A stretch of DNA of 64,000 nucleotides from Mucilaginibacter sp. OK283 (GTDB lineage Bacteria; Bacteroidota; Bacteroidia; Sphingobacteriales; Sphingobacteriaceae), in assembly GCF_900110415.1 (NCBI RefSeq), contig NZ_FODR01000004.1, forward strand, positions 62,001 through 126,000. Reading direction: 5' to 3'. The translations under genes and the position numbers were made by a program. Below, one piece after another: positions 53,304 to 62,473 of this stretch; position 1 is the first letter of the stretch; every line of letters starts with the position of its first letter. A model generated the notes under the pieces. That model made no database searches. It saw only the letters and a program-made list of their open reading frames with translations, and was not told the origin of the DNA.

Positions 53304-54027
53304 CGACCAGTACATGCCTATCAAAGCATTATTGATATACCAATCGGTTGGGCAGGAGGAAGATGGTAATTACCATCACAGGGAAAACAGGCAGGAAGTT
53401 TACGTCGAAAGCTATGATATCGGGAAACAGGGTAACCCCATCAACGCGCACCCGCTCACCATTCCTGAAATGCAATCCCTGAACGAATTATTGCAAAGTA
53501 CGCAGGAACTGAAAGGTGCCTATTTGAAAAGCAGGGGAGTACTGCCCGGTAAGGTGATATATATCAACCCGCTGACCAATGGTTTTGCAGTATGGTATAC
53601 TCCACCGCAAGAAATGAATTTGTTTTTTGTGGACAGCCTCGGCATTCCGTCAGGTAAAGCGCATATCCCGGCTATGGTATGGAAAGCCTCCAAAGACAGG
53701 CTCGATGTGTTTGCCATTAAGGGTAAAAGTAAGCCGACAGTCAAAACCGCCCTTTATCATGCACCTTACTTCAATATTCACTATAACGGTAATGTATGCA
53801 TGGGAACGGTTGTCATTAACATCGACCGCAACACCGCCCTTGAAGATTTCATGGCGCAATGGGAAAGCTATTTCTTTAACAGCTATTTCAGCCATACCAT
53901 CCACAGCGACAGCAGTACCAAAATAAATATCGTTCAGCTTTGGCAGGAGCAGGTCGCTACAGGCAGAGACTTTCCGCAGGAAGTTTTAGTCAAATCAAAT
54001 ACCTCATTAAACCATCTTATCCGATGA
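53278..54027 (+). CDS. PRTRC system protein B
   Basis: Protein of 249 residues from the ATG at MKNVSQQFNDQYMPIKALL; a longer frame overlapping the upstream gene is rejected. The core has the family pattern (VYVESYDIGKQGNPINAHPL in part, GAYLKSRGVLPGKVIYINP, and YNGNVCMGTV with a conserved Cys). Protein B has no known catalytic activity. It overlaps the upstream gene by 26 bp and the ThiF gene by 4 bp (ATGA), so synthesis of the three is probably coupled. Confidence 0.87.
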   Translation: MKNVSQQFNDQYMPIKALLIYQSVGQEEDGNYHHRENRQEVYVESYDIGKQGNPINAHPLTIPEMQSLNELLQSTQELKGAYLKSRGVLPGKVIYINPLTNGFAVWYTPPQEMNLFFVDSLGIPSGKAHIPAMVWKASKDRLDVFAIKGKSKPTVKTALYHAPYFNIHYNGNVCMGTVVINIDRNTALEDFMAQWESYFFNSYFSHTIHSDSSTKINIVQLWQEQVATGRDFPQEVLVKSNTSLNHLIR

Positions 54028-54845
54028 AAAAACTCAAAAAACTAATAGCAGTTAAACCTGCCGTGCATATCGTTGAAAAAGAATTGTTACAACCTTATAA
54101 CCCCGTCTCTATTAACCTGATTGGGGCAGGAGGTACGGGAAGCCAGTTACTGACCGCCCTCGGACGCATGAACCACGCCCTTATAGCCCTGAACCATCCC
54201 GGCCTGATGGTGACCGTATTTGATGATGATAAGGTAGACAGGGCTAACCTTGGCAGGCAGCTTTTTACCACTGCTGAATTAGGGTTATATAAATCGGTGG
54301 CACTGGTTAACCGTATCAACCGTTTCTTCGGCACGAACTGGAAAGCGGTGGCCGAAAAATATGATAAGGATTATTGTTCTTTGGAAAAGGGAGTGGCGAT
54401 TATAACCCTTTCCTGCGTGGACACCGTGAACGCCCGTTTTGAAATAGCGGAGATATTGGAAACCTATCACCGTCATATGCCGAATCACCGCAACAGGCCG
54501 GTATATTGGATGGATTTTGGCAACAGCAGGGATACCGGGCAGGTTTTAATAGCTACAGTGGGCGCAGTAAAACAGCCGGAATCTAAAAAGTACAACCCTG
54601 TTGGCAAATTACCTTTGGTTACCGAGGAATTTAAAGAGCTGTTGATTAGTTCCGAACAGGCAGACAATACACCATCATGTTCTTTGGCGGAAGCCCTGAC
54701 CAAACAGGATTTGTTCATCAACTCCGCACTGGCTAATCTCGGTGCATCGCTTTTATGGTCTTTGTTTCGGGAGGGCATGTTGTTCAATCGTGGTTTTTTT
54801 CTCAATCTAAAAGATTTCAGGACACAACCACTCAAAGTGGCTTAA
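54024..54845 (+). CDS. PRTRC system ThiF/E1-like protein
   Basis: Protein of 273 residues with the Rossmann-type adenylation fold of ThiF/MoeB/E1 enzymes. The nucleotide loop is LIGAGGTGSQLL (GAGGTGS at 34-40), followed by VTVFDDDKVDRANLGRQLF (about 68-86), the typical aspartate and arginine-containing adenylate motif. E1-like proteins adenylate the C-terminus of a ubiquitin-like carrier; the carrier here might be protein C, which is inference. A catalytic Cys candidate is in CSLAEALTKQ. It overlaps protein B at its start. A Mov34/JAB protease (PRTRC protein A) and the ParB-like member of the full cassette are not seen nearby. Confidence 0.9.
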   Translation: MKKLKKLIAVKPAVHIVEKELLQPYNPVSINLIGAGGTGSQLLTALGRMNHALIALNHPGLMVTVFDDDKVDRANLGRQLFTTAELGLYKSVALVNRINRFFGTNWKAVAEKYDKDYCSLEKGVAIITLSCVDTVNARFEIAEILETYHRHMPNHRNRPVYWMDFGNSRDTGQVLIATVGAVKQPESKKYNPVGKLPLVTEEFKELLISSEQADNTPSCSLAEALTKQDLFINSALANLGASLLWSLFREGMLFNRGFFLNLKDFRTQPLKVA

Positions 54846-54856
54846 TTTTAAATGCA

Positions 54857-55048
54857 ATGGAAATTATAGACATGAACGGCAAGGTCATACAAGTGACCGA
54901 CCTGAAACTGTCTCTTTTACAGGCTGATGATTACCGGCACTACCGCCACACTGATCCTGCTTTTGCAGCAAAAGATGAAGTGTTGGCAACTTATTGGAGT
55001 GATATTTATCAAAAGCTATTATTATTGGAGCTACAAACCGCACAATGA
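54857..55048 (+). CDS. Unknown 63-residue protein of the PRTRC operon
   Basis: Small protein, mostly helical after a short beta start (MEIIDMNGKVIQVTDLKLSL, then an Asp/His/Tyr-rich part HYRHTDPAFAAKDEVLATYW and a Leu-rich end). It starts 11 bp after the ThiF stop and overlaps the macro-domain gene by 4 bp (ATGA). The tight spacing supports a real gene. I recognise no family. It may be an adaptor between the PRTRC proteins and the macro-domain protein. Confidence 0.6.
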   Translation: MEIIDMNGKVIQVTDLKLSLLQADDYRHYRHTDPAFAAKDEVLATYWSDIYQKLLLLELQTAQ

Positions 55049-55497
55049 TACATTTTACACAGGGTAATTTATTGAAAAGTAATGCCAGGGCTTTGGTCAA
55101 TACGGTAAATACCGTGGGTGTTATGGGAAAGGGGATAGCCCTCCAATTCAAGAATACTTTTCCGCTGAATTATAAATTGTACCAGGATGCCTGTAAGAAT
55201 GGCAAGCTGACAACAGGCCAGTTGTTGGTGGTTCACGAAAACGACCTCCTGCGTGGTGAAAAGATCATTATAAACTTCCCTACCAAACAGCACTGGAAGC
55301 AGCCATCAACCTATGAATACATTGAATCGGGTTTAGTCGCCCTTCAAATATACCTGATCGAAAACCCTGTTGAAAGTTTGGCCATGCCCGCTTTGGGTTG
55401 TGGTAATGGCGGGCTGGACTGGGAAGTAGTTAAACCTATGATCGTGGAATACCTTTCTGATATTGACACGGAGTTTTTTGTTTATGAGCCGCTTTAA
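55045..55497 (+). CDS. Macro-domain protein (DarG-like ADP-ribose hydrolase)
   Basis: Protein of 150 residues made of a single macro domain. It opens MIHFTQGNLLKSNARALVNTVN (read in parts), with TVGVMGKGIALQFKNTFP (about 25-43), the ADP-ribose-binding loop of DarG-type antitoxins, and LAMPALGCGNGGLDW (about 112-126), the second phosphate loop. DarG removes ADP-ribose that the toxin DarT puts on thymidines in DNA. No DarT-like gene is visible in the window, so this may be an orphan antitoxin, an anti-defence factor or a general ADP-ribose hydrolase. It is joined by an ATGA overlap to the PRTRC operon. Confidence 0.88.
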   Translation: MIHFTQGNLLKSNARALVNTVNTVGVMGKGIALQFKNTFPLNYKLYQDACKNGKLTTGQLLVVHENDLLRGEKIIINFPTKQHWKQPSTYEYIESGLVALQIYLIENPVESLAMPALGCGNGGLDWEVVKPMIVEYLSDIDTEFFVYEPL

Positions 55498-55516
55498 GGT
55501 GTTTAAATTGCTCGGC

Positions 55517-55537
55517 GGCCACGGCATAGCCGTGGCC
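55517..55537 (+). terminator. Hairpin after the PRTRC/macro operon
   Basis: GGCCACGGC (55517-55525) pairs with GCCGTGGCC (55529-55537) around a 3-nt loop, followed by CTTT and T-rich sequence. It probably ends the PRTRC operon. It lies within a 27-codon frame (55484-55567, starting MSRFKVFKLLGG) that overlaps the macro gene; I treat that frame as probably untranslated. Confidence 0.75.
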
Positions 55538-55567
55538 CTTTCGCCGTCTGTTTACTTTGATTTTTGA

Positions 55568-55846
55568 GGGCTGATAATCAGCCGGCGCTTTTTGGGAGTG
55601 TGATATGAACTCGATAAATTAGATAGTCATCATTTCATGACGGGTGCGAAAGCGGGAAATTTATTAATTTGCGATTTATAATTAGTAAGTAGATTAATAA
55701 ACCATTAAGTCACCCAAGCTCTTCAAGGCTTCTTGCCGAACGAAAATTCTTAATTCAATTGCAAGATTTATTACTGCAGTTAATACATAGTTCAATTTAC
55801 CAATCTCATAAACCTAAACTTTATTTCCTATTTTTAAAGATCCAAA
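55568..55846 (+). other. Intergenic region upstream of the caspase-NACHT gene
   Basis: About 280 bp, A/T-rich, with no gene. It separates the PRTRC operon and its terminator from the defence-type gene, which should have its own promoter here. Confidence 0.45.
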
Positions 55847-58800
55847 GTGACGGAAAAGATGATCAGAGACAGTTATTACCTGGGAATAGGAATTGATGAA
55901 TACCCAGGTGATAAGCGGTTAAACAACGCAGTAGGCGATGTTACGCGTATTCGGCGTTTGTTAGAAGACAAATACGGATTTAAGTCTCTACGTGATCCTC
56001 TATTGAACGGAGATGCCACTCGAGATAATATCTTAAACGAGCTAAATAATCTTTGCAATTTTATTGGCAAAAATGACAATGTGATCGTCTACTTTGCGGG
56101 TCATGGCAATAAGGCCCCTACAAGTGAGGCCGGCTATTGGGAACCAATCGACTTTGATCCTCATAAAATATCAACGCGGATTGACAATTCTTCAGTACTG
56201 GATTTACTGGAGGGCATAGATGCACAGCATATTCTTTTAATTTCAGATTCCTGCTTTTCAGGTACTTTTTTAACCCGTGACCGATCCGGGACTTCAGAAA
56301 CCGATCATGATTATCTGGATAGCCTCAAGTCTGGATGGATTTTAGTTTCCGGTGGCTTGGAAAACGTCGGCGACGGAGTCTCGGGGAAGGGGAGTACATT
56401 TAATCAAACCATTTGCCGTGTCCTTCAAAGAAACTCAAAGCCAAGCATGGCTTCTGGTGACCTGTTTGAAGAGGTCATCAGGATAATGAAGGAAAGCACA
56501 TTTCAAAGTCCCGGGGCTGCTCCGATCAAGAGAGACAGTATCCATCAGGGAGGGCAAATGATATTTTTTCAAAATTCTGATGAATCAGAAGATGTGCCTG
56601 ATTTTCCAATACCGGAGGTTGTAATTCAAAATGCCTATTTACCCAGAACACTGACGAACTATTCGGATAAGCGACCGGTACTAAGTTTTTTTTATGAGCC
56701 TGAAGTGGGAAATGTTATTTTGGATGACCTGATTAATACTCAAAAAAGGATCGTAATATTAGGCGGGGCTGGCTCAGGAAAATCGATCGAAATGAGTAAA
56801 GCAATGGAAAGGGTCAAGGCTTCAGATAAAGGATTAGTTCCATTGTTTAGGAGGCTTAACAATTATACTGATGGTGACCTCGACCAGTACTTACCCGCAG
56901 CGTGGAAACAGGTTCCCGTTGAGAGGCTGGTCATCTTACTGGACGGACTTGATGAAATACAACCTCAATTTGTAAACACAGCGCTTAGAAAAATAAGTGA
57001 TTTTGGCGAAAGATATCCGGATATCACTATTGTCATCAGTTCACGGACCAATTTTTACGAGTTGCCTTCAAAATCTTTTTCGGGTACACTGAGCGGATAC
57101 CTGGTTTACTTATTGAATGATATTAATCTTCATGCTATCAAAAATTACGTTCAGGCAATGGGGCTGGATGGTGAAAGATTTGTTAAAGAAGTTCAGGATC
57201 ATAACTACCTTGATCTGGTCCAAAAGCCATACTTTCTGAATATACTTTTTAATTACTTTCATAAAAACAATGACCTGAATGTCCGGCGATCTGATGTTTT
57301 AAACGATGCGCTCGACCATTACTTCGAGGCTAACCGGGAGCAATATAAAAACGCAGATATGCCCCTGCCAAACGAGGCGCTTGTTCCACTTGCTGAGCGG
57401 ATAGCATTTGTAATGGAGTTATTGGGAAAAAACTTCATTACCGACGATGAAATTAGTAGGATTATTACACAAGAAAAAGAGTACCGTTCCCTTCGTTATC
57501 TGCCGGCTTTCAAATATGACCAGGAAACGGAACAATGGTACTTCGAACATAATAATATTCAGGAGTACCTGGCCTCAAGAATATTGAAAAAACAGAATTT
57601 CGACAAAATGGTCGATTTGTTAACACTAACTTCTTCTGGTATTTCTAAAATTAAGCCGACTTGGGTAAACACGCTGTCCTTCATGATCAGTATTGGCCAG
57701 GATGAAGAAATAAAAGGAATATTAGATTGGCTCATTAAAAATGAACCAGAAATTTTAGTACGATTCGAGCCGGACAGGCTTCCACAAACGACCCGTATTG
57801 CGATCTTTAAACAAATATTTGAATATTATCGAAGCCTTCAGATATGGCTCAGCTCCAATAAGTTTTCTGATAAGGAACTTGCGCGCTTTGGTCAGTCTGA
57901 GGAAACATTGAATTATTTATTAGCAATATTGACTGACGACGATTCAACCAGATTCGATGTGCTCAATACAGCCCATGTTCTCCGAAGAATCGAAATATCA
58001 AAATTCAAAGGATATCAGAAATCTATCCGTGGTTTAATTTTGGGGCTACTCGAAAGGAAAGACCTTAATGAAAGTGACCAATACAGCCTCATCGGTTCAC
58101 TAGCTGATCTTGGGTTCGCCGATGATGATACAATAGGGTATCTGATTTCAAAATATGCTAACCGGGAAAACCAATATTTAAGGGCCGGGCTTTATAAGAT
58201 TATCCGAAGATCTGAGAATCTGGATAAATATGCCGATGTTTTTATTACGGGACTTCGTTTTAATCATTTTAACTATCAAAGTAAAGATCGTGACACGGTT
58301 ACCTTGATGGATGAACTGTCACAGCTAAAGGCTGCGGTGAAACAATTCAATAAACCCGGGTCAATAAGAAAATTGCTTGAAGCGGTTACTGTCGACATTA
58401 ATTCTGTACATCAATTCTTTGCTGAATTCAAAGAGGAAATGCAGACCATATTGGAACACATTTTTGTTGCATACGAGCAGGATTCATCCCTGTTTTCGCT
58501 TATTGCAACATTTTTCGCGCGTCATGCTACGGAGCAGCGAAGCCAGTTAGTTCCAACACTGCTGGAAATGATCGATGCACATGGAATAAGGTGGGAAACT
58601 CTGCAATTTGTGTTAAATGGCAAAGGGCTTCGTGAATATGAGATATCTTCCGCAGCTGCGGCATTAATCAATGAACAGACGATTGAACAGTTGATCACCC
58701 AATATAAAAAGGGCACAATCGAAAGTTTACAGTTGCAGCAAATATTTAATAATTTCAAATGGCGGCAGACCGACTGGCCCGATTACGATGAGCGATTGTC

Positions 58801-60202
58801 ACTCTTTAAAAAATCACTTCAAGGGGCAACTGATATCATATTCCCTCAGGAACCAGAAGTTGACAGAGCCGCACTGTTCAAAAAAAATGCTCAGAGAGAG
58901 TTCGATTTGCTATTCAATCCGGATAACATAAAAGCCGAAGTCAAAGCAGTTTTTAAGTATTTGGAAAAAGACACCGTAACTTATGACGACCTTCATCGCT
59001 ATAAAAACGGGGAGTATGTTGATATCAGAGATAAATTCAGTAGTATTTCCGCTGAACTTTTTCGAAATTTTACTTATGGCAATGCTTCCATATCTCAAGC
59101 AACTATTTTAGAATGGATTGATGAAAGTTCTCAATTTGAGAATTTTAGGATCGATGCCATCAAATCGAGGCTTTTAGCGCTGCCGGAACTTGAAATCAAT
59201 AAAGAGCAGTTATCTTATATTCAGAGTTGGGTGCAGCGAAATGAAGATACTAATATTTATACGTGGTATTTTATCAGGAGGTTTAAGTTTACACTTCCAG
59301 AAGAAAGGTATCTGGAATTTACCCGGTATTTTAGTCCCTCAGAGGAACGAGATTTACAGCAAGGCGGTTTTATTGAACTGTTAACCGGTTTTGTTTCTAA
59401 AAATAAACTTGAAGATAAAGTACGTTCAAATCTTAAAAGTGGCGACTTGGATTTTGTTGTCTGGACTGCTAACGCAGGATATGCGTTGAGAAATGATCTC
59501 ACAGATACTTTTAATGGCATACTGGATTTTATCGAAACAACAAGCCAAAGCTGGCACAGCTATAGAGATCTTCTTAAATTTTGGTTTGAAAAGACAGGCG
59601 ATATTGACAGGTTGATAAAAATAATTAAGGAGACTGAAAACCAATCGTTGAAAGAGGACTCGATTCGTTTACTACTGGATTCGGAAAAAGCTGATGGATT
59701 TCTCATTTCTTATTTCCAGGAACTATTGAGTAAACAGGAAATTTCTGAACCGGAGAAATTGACAGGGGCGAATTACCTGATCAAACTTGGGATATTAGAT
59801 GGTTTTGAATTTATAGCAGATGCCTTTCTCAAAGCTCCTTCCCCTGATTTTGATTTTAGGGAAAATTTTCGGAATATATCCAAGATCATTGATCCCGCAT
59901 CGCTGGATACTCTTATGAAATTGTTATTCTTTGCAAAAAAAACTGAGTATAAAAACGATGTCTTTAATGATCTTGAGTCTTTAATATTAGAAACCCTGTT
60001 TAACATCGGCATTCAATCGAAAGAACATTTCAAAGCGGTCAAAGATCATCTTCAGCAATTCATTTCAAGTTATAAAAATGAAATCCCTCATATCAATTTC
60101 CTGGAATTTACAATTACCAGGATTGAAGATCAGCTGAACGTTAAGTTATCACGGGAATTTGGCTTGGAAGATGCTGTAAAATTGTTGAATTCGTTAAATT
60201 AG
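55847..60202 (+). CDS. Caspase-like protease fused to NACHT ATPase and helical repeats (putative anti-phage effector)
   Basis: A 1451-residue single-chain protein. Residues about 8-240 form a caspase-like (peptidase C14) domain that starts YYLGIGIDEYPGDKRLNNAVG; the catalytic His86 (YFAGHG) and Cys136 (SDSCFSG) are both kept. A NACHT NTPase follows, with Walker A GGAGSGKS (306-313) and Walker B VILLDGLDE (362-370), and helices up to about 600. Residues about 600-1451 are long helical repeats of HEAT/TPR-like character, probably the sensor. Bacterial NACHT proteins act in phage defence; binding of a phage trigger should assemble the ATPase and activate the protease. The start may be the GTG used here or an ATG four codons later. 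No separate substrate gene is evident. Confidence 0.88.
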   Translation: MTEKMIRDSYYLGIGIDEYPGDKRLNNAVGDVTRIRRLLEDKYGFKSLRDPLLNGDATRDNILNELNNLCNFIGKNDNVIVYFAGHGNKAPTSEAGYWEPIDFDPHKISTRIDNSSVLDLLEGIDAQHILLISDSCFSGTFLTRDRSGTSETDHDYLDSLKSGWILVSGGLENVGDGVSGKGSTFNQTICRVLQRNSKPSMASGDLFEEVIRIMKESTFQSPGAAPIKRDSIHQGGQMIFFQNSDESEDVPDFPIPEVVIQNAYLPRTLTNYSDKRPVLSFFYEPEVGNVILDDLINTQKRIVILGGAGSGKSIEMSKAMERVKASDKGLVPLFRRLNNYTDGDLDQYLPAAWKQVPVERLVILLDGLDEIQPQFVNTALRKISDFGERYPDITIVISSRTNFYELPSKSFSGTLSGYLVYLLNDINLHAIKNYVQAMGLDGERFVKEVQDHNYLDLVQKPYFLNILFNYFHKNNDLNVRRSDVLNDALDHYFEANREQYKNADMPLPNEALVPLAERIAFVMELLGKNFITDDEISRIITQEKEYRSLRYLPAFKYDQETEQWYFEHNNIQEYLASRILKKQNFDKMVDLLTLTSSGISKIKPTWVNTLSFMISIGQDEEIKGILDWLIKNEPEILVRFEPDRLPQTTRIAIFKQIFEYYRSLQIWLSSNKFSDKELARFGQSEETLNYLLAILTDDDSTRFDVLNTAHVLRRIEISKFKGYQKSIRGLILGLLERKDLNESDQYSLIGSLADLGFADDDTIGYLISKYANRENQYLRAGLYKIIRRSENLDKYADVFITGLRFNHFNYQSKDRDTVTLMDELSQLKAAVKQFNKPGSIRKLLEAVTVDINSVHQFFAEFKEEMQTILEHIFVAYEQDSSLFSLIATFFARHATEQRSQLVPTLLEMIDAHGIRWETLQFVLNGKGLREYEISSAAAALINEQTIEQLITQYKKGTIESLQLQQIFNNFKWRQTDWPDYDERLSLFKKSLQGATDIIFPQEPEVDRAALFKKNAQREFDLLFNPDNIKAEVKAVFKYLEKDTVTYDDLHRYKNGEYVDIRDKFSSISAELFRNFTYGNASISQATILEWIDESSQFENFRIDAIKSRLLALPELEINKEQLSYIQSWVQRNEDTNIYTWYFIRRFKFTLPEERYLEFTRYFSPSEERDLQQGGFIELLTGFVSKNKLEDKVRSNLKSGDLDFVVWTANAGYALRNDLTDTFNGILDFIETTSQSWHSYRDLLKFWFEKTGDIDRLIKIIKETENQSLKEDSIRLLLDSEKADGFLISYFQELLSKQEISEPEKLTGANYLIKLGILDGFEFIADAFLKAPSPDFDFRENFRNISKIIDPASLDTLMKLLFFAKKTEYKNDVFNDLESLILETLFNIGIQSKEHFKAVKDHLQQFISSYKNEIPHINFLEFTITRIEDQLNVKLSREFGLEDAVKLLNSLN

Positions 60203-60664
60203 AATAGTTGCCAAGTTTGACGGATTAATTTCAGCACAGTAATTTTTATGTTGATAGAAGATTTAATCAGCACCTAAGTCATTTTGTTTATTGTCGTGTA
60301 GGATATACTCATCCAAATTTTTAGGTTGTTTGCTCTCTTTTACCAAGTTCTTACTCTGATGCTACCCAGAATTAATTTGTAATTGATTTATGTCTCGGTG
60401 AAAATCGATTCCTAACTTATTGAAACATCGGATAAGGCGTTTATGGAAAAATACAAATCTTCGGTAGTGGGCTAGGAATTAACATTTGTCAATAACGTAA
60501 CAGTCATGGCGGAGTGGGTTAAAAATATGACAATATATTTTACGGAAACATAAGAATCAAAAAATAACTGTAAATATTGGCACATATTTATATCTTAGTC
60601 AGGTCAGAATAGTTTGCCATTTTCAATCGCTCCTAAACAATCACACCTAAACAATTACTACTGC
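60203..60664 (+). other. Intergenic region upstream of the DUF262 genes
   Basis: About 460 bp, A/T-rich and without a supported gene. The first DUF262 frame can be extended to a TTG at 60614, but the ATG at 60665 starts the conserved domain better. No terminator for the caspase-NACHT gene was seen. Confidence 0.45.
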
Positions 60665-62473
60665 ATGGCAGAACTTGTATTTAGTATCAACAATATTTTT
60701 AATGCTGAAAACAGTGACGGCTGTCTTGAACAACACAGCGCCGATCGTTATCACATACCAGCTTATCAGCGCGGCTATAAATGGGGATCTCTTCACGAAA
60801 CCGATCCCGTGCGCATGCTACTTAAAGACCTCTATGAAGCTTTTGAGGCCGCAAAAAAAAATCCGGATAAAGAATATTATCTCCAATACATTACGGTAAA
60901 ACGGTCTGCAAATTACGTTCACCTTGAGGTTATCGATGGTCAACAAAGACTCACTACGTTATCCATTCTGTTATCTGTGCTTAGTCGGAAAGTAAAAGGA
61001 ACGGTAAATATTGCGATCAATAAACTGGACTATGCGATCAGGGAAAATTTTTTTGTGCGCCATATTTATCCGGCTAATGCTTTAACGGTATTACTCAATA
61101 CAAATTGGGATAAGGACAAGGGTATTGTTTTGTCGGAAGAGGACCAAGGTATCGCAAAACATAGGTTATATAATAATCAGGATGTATTCTATATAACGGA
61201 AGCCGCTAAAGCGATGGATAATTTCATGTCCGTGCAAATGCAGGAGGAGGAACTACCTAATTTCTACCATTTCGTCCTTAACAACGTTTTCCTGATTGTC
61301 AATGCTGTAGAACCATATGTGTCAAGCGAACAGGTTTTCAGTAACCTGAACAGCAATAAAGTTCCACTTACGGAGCCCGAATTGATAAAAGCATTAATAC
61401 TAACAAAAGCGGCAAGAGAAAAAGATAATAGGCACCAGAGCAGGCATTTTAAGGAGATTCTGGAGTTGCGTGCATCAATGGGAAGGACATGGGATGAAAT
61501 TTCAAGATGGGTAAATAACAAGGCTGTCAAAAGCTTTTATTTTGAGGAGACTGATGGAATGAAGGGCCTACTTAGTCTTGTAGCTGTGAAAATGGGCTAT
61601 CATCCCGATAAAGTAGATCAGGGCAGTCACCACCCCTTGTTTAACTATTTTCACAAGCAGTCAAATATCTCAGGGATATTTGATAAGCTCAAGAAATATT
61701 ATCAGATCCTGAAAGATTGGTATGAAAATGATAAAAAATATAACCTGTTGGGGTTCGTACTTTTTGCAAAGGGCAGCAGCCATAGAAAGAATAAAACCAA
61801 TCTCATCGCCAATTTGCTGGATAGAGACCAATTCAGTTTTTCTGAAAAATTAACATCAATAAGAAATGAACTAATAACGGTCGATTTTGACAAACTATTG
61901 TATGATGGCACGTCCCCAAATGATGAAATTCACAGGCTCCTCCTTGCAATAAATGTTTTTAATACGGACGCCAGCAAAATAACTCGATTTGATTTTTTCG
62001 CCTTCAAGCGTTCCGGCTGGACGCTTGAACATATCTTCTCACAGCGGCCAGAAGGAAAAGGCAAGATACTGACAGCCGACGATAAGACATGTATTATAAA
62101 TATCTTGGGGGCTTCAATGACGGAAAAAATTCAAAAAACTCTCGACAAAAAAACAAGAACGGATGCTGAAAAGGAAATCTATTACGAAGCATTGCAAAAA
62201 CATAATCTCATAAACAGTATCGGAAATATGACGCTGCTGACCGGTGAAGATAATAGTTCAAACGGCAACGGTCAGTTCGATGCAAAACGAAGCAATATCC
62301 TGGAATTGGTTCGCGGCGGGAGTTTTGTGCCAAAACATACTTTTGAGGTGTTCAGTAAGCTTATCCTGCCTAATCCAGGAGATCTCAGAAACTGGGGGAG
62401 AACCAATATCGATGAGCACGCGGATCATATCAAAAAAACAATTGACAAGCTAAAACAGAACATCTACGCATGA
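60665..62473 (+). CDS. DUF262/DUF1524 GmrSD-like protein
   Basis: Protein of 602 residues from the ATG at MAELVFSINN. The N-terminal DUF262 domain has IPAYQRGYKW (31-40) and DGQQRLTT (91-98), the ParB-like NTP-binding motif. The C-terminal DUF1524 domain has LEHIFSQ with His456 and GNMTLLTGEDNSSNG (about 522-536) followed by KRSNIL, the HNH-type nuclease pattern. In GmrSD, a type IV restriction enzyme, the GmrS half hydrolyses NTP and the GmrD half cuts modified phage DNA. Both parts are in one chain here. Its stop overlaps the start of a second DUF262 gene by 4 bp, so the two are made together. Confidence 0.9.
   Translation: MAELVFSINNIFNAENSDGCLEQHSADRYHIPAYQRGYKWGSLHETDPVRMLLKDLYEAFEAAKKNPDKEYYLQYITVKRSANYVHLEVIDGQQRLTTLSILLSVLSRKVKGTVNIAINKLDYAIRENFFVRHIYPANALTVLLNTNWDKDKGIVLSEEDQGIAKHRLYNNQDVFYITEAAKAMDNFMSVQMQEEELPNFYHFVLNNVFLIVNAVEPYVSSEQVFSNLNSNKVPLTEPELIKALILTKAAREKDNRHQSRHFKEILELRASMGRTWDEISRWVNNKAVKSFYFEETDGMKGLLSLVAVKMGYHPDKVDQGSHHPLFNYFHKQSNISGIFDKLKKYYQILKDWYENDKKYNLLGFVLFAKGSSHRKNKTNLIANLLDRDQFSFSEKLTSIRNELITVDFDKLLYDGTSPNDEIHRLLLAINVFNTDASKITRFDFFAFKRSGWTLEHIFSQRPEGKGKILTADDKTCIINILGASMTEKIQKTLDKKTRTDAEKEIYYEALQKHNLINSIGNMTLLTGEDNSSNGNGQFDAKRSNILELVRGGSFVPKHTFEVFSKLILPNPGDLRNWGRTNIDEHADHIKKTIDKLKQNIYA

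Noticed and set aside
53650-54835. Minus-strand frames over PRTRC B and ThiF genes
   Set aside because: They mirror well-supported, overlapping plus-strand genes.
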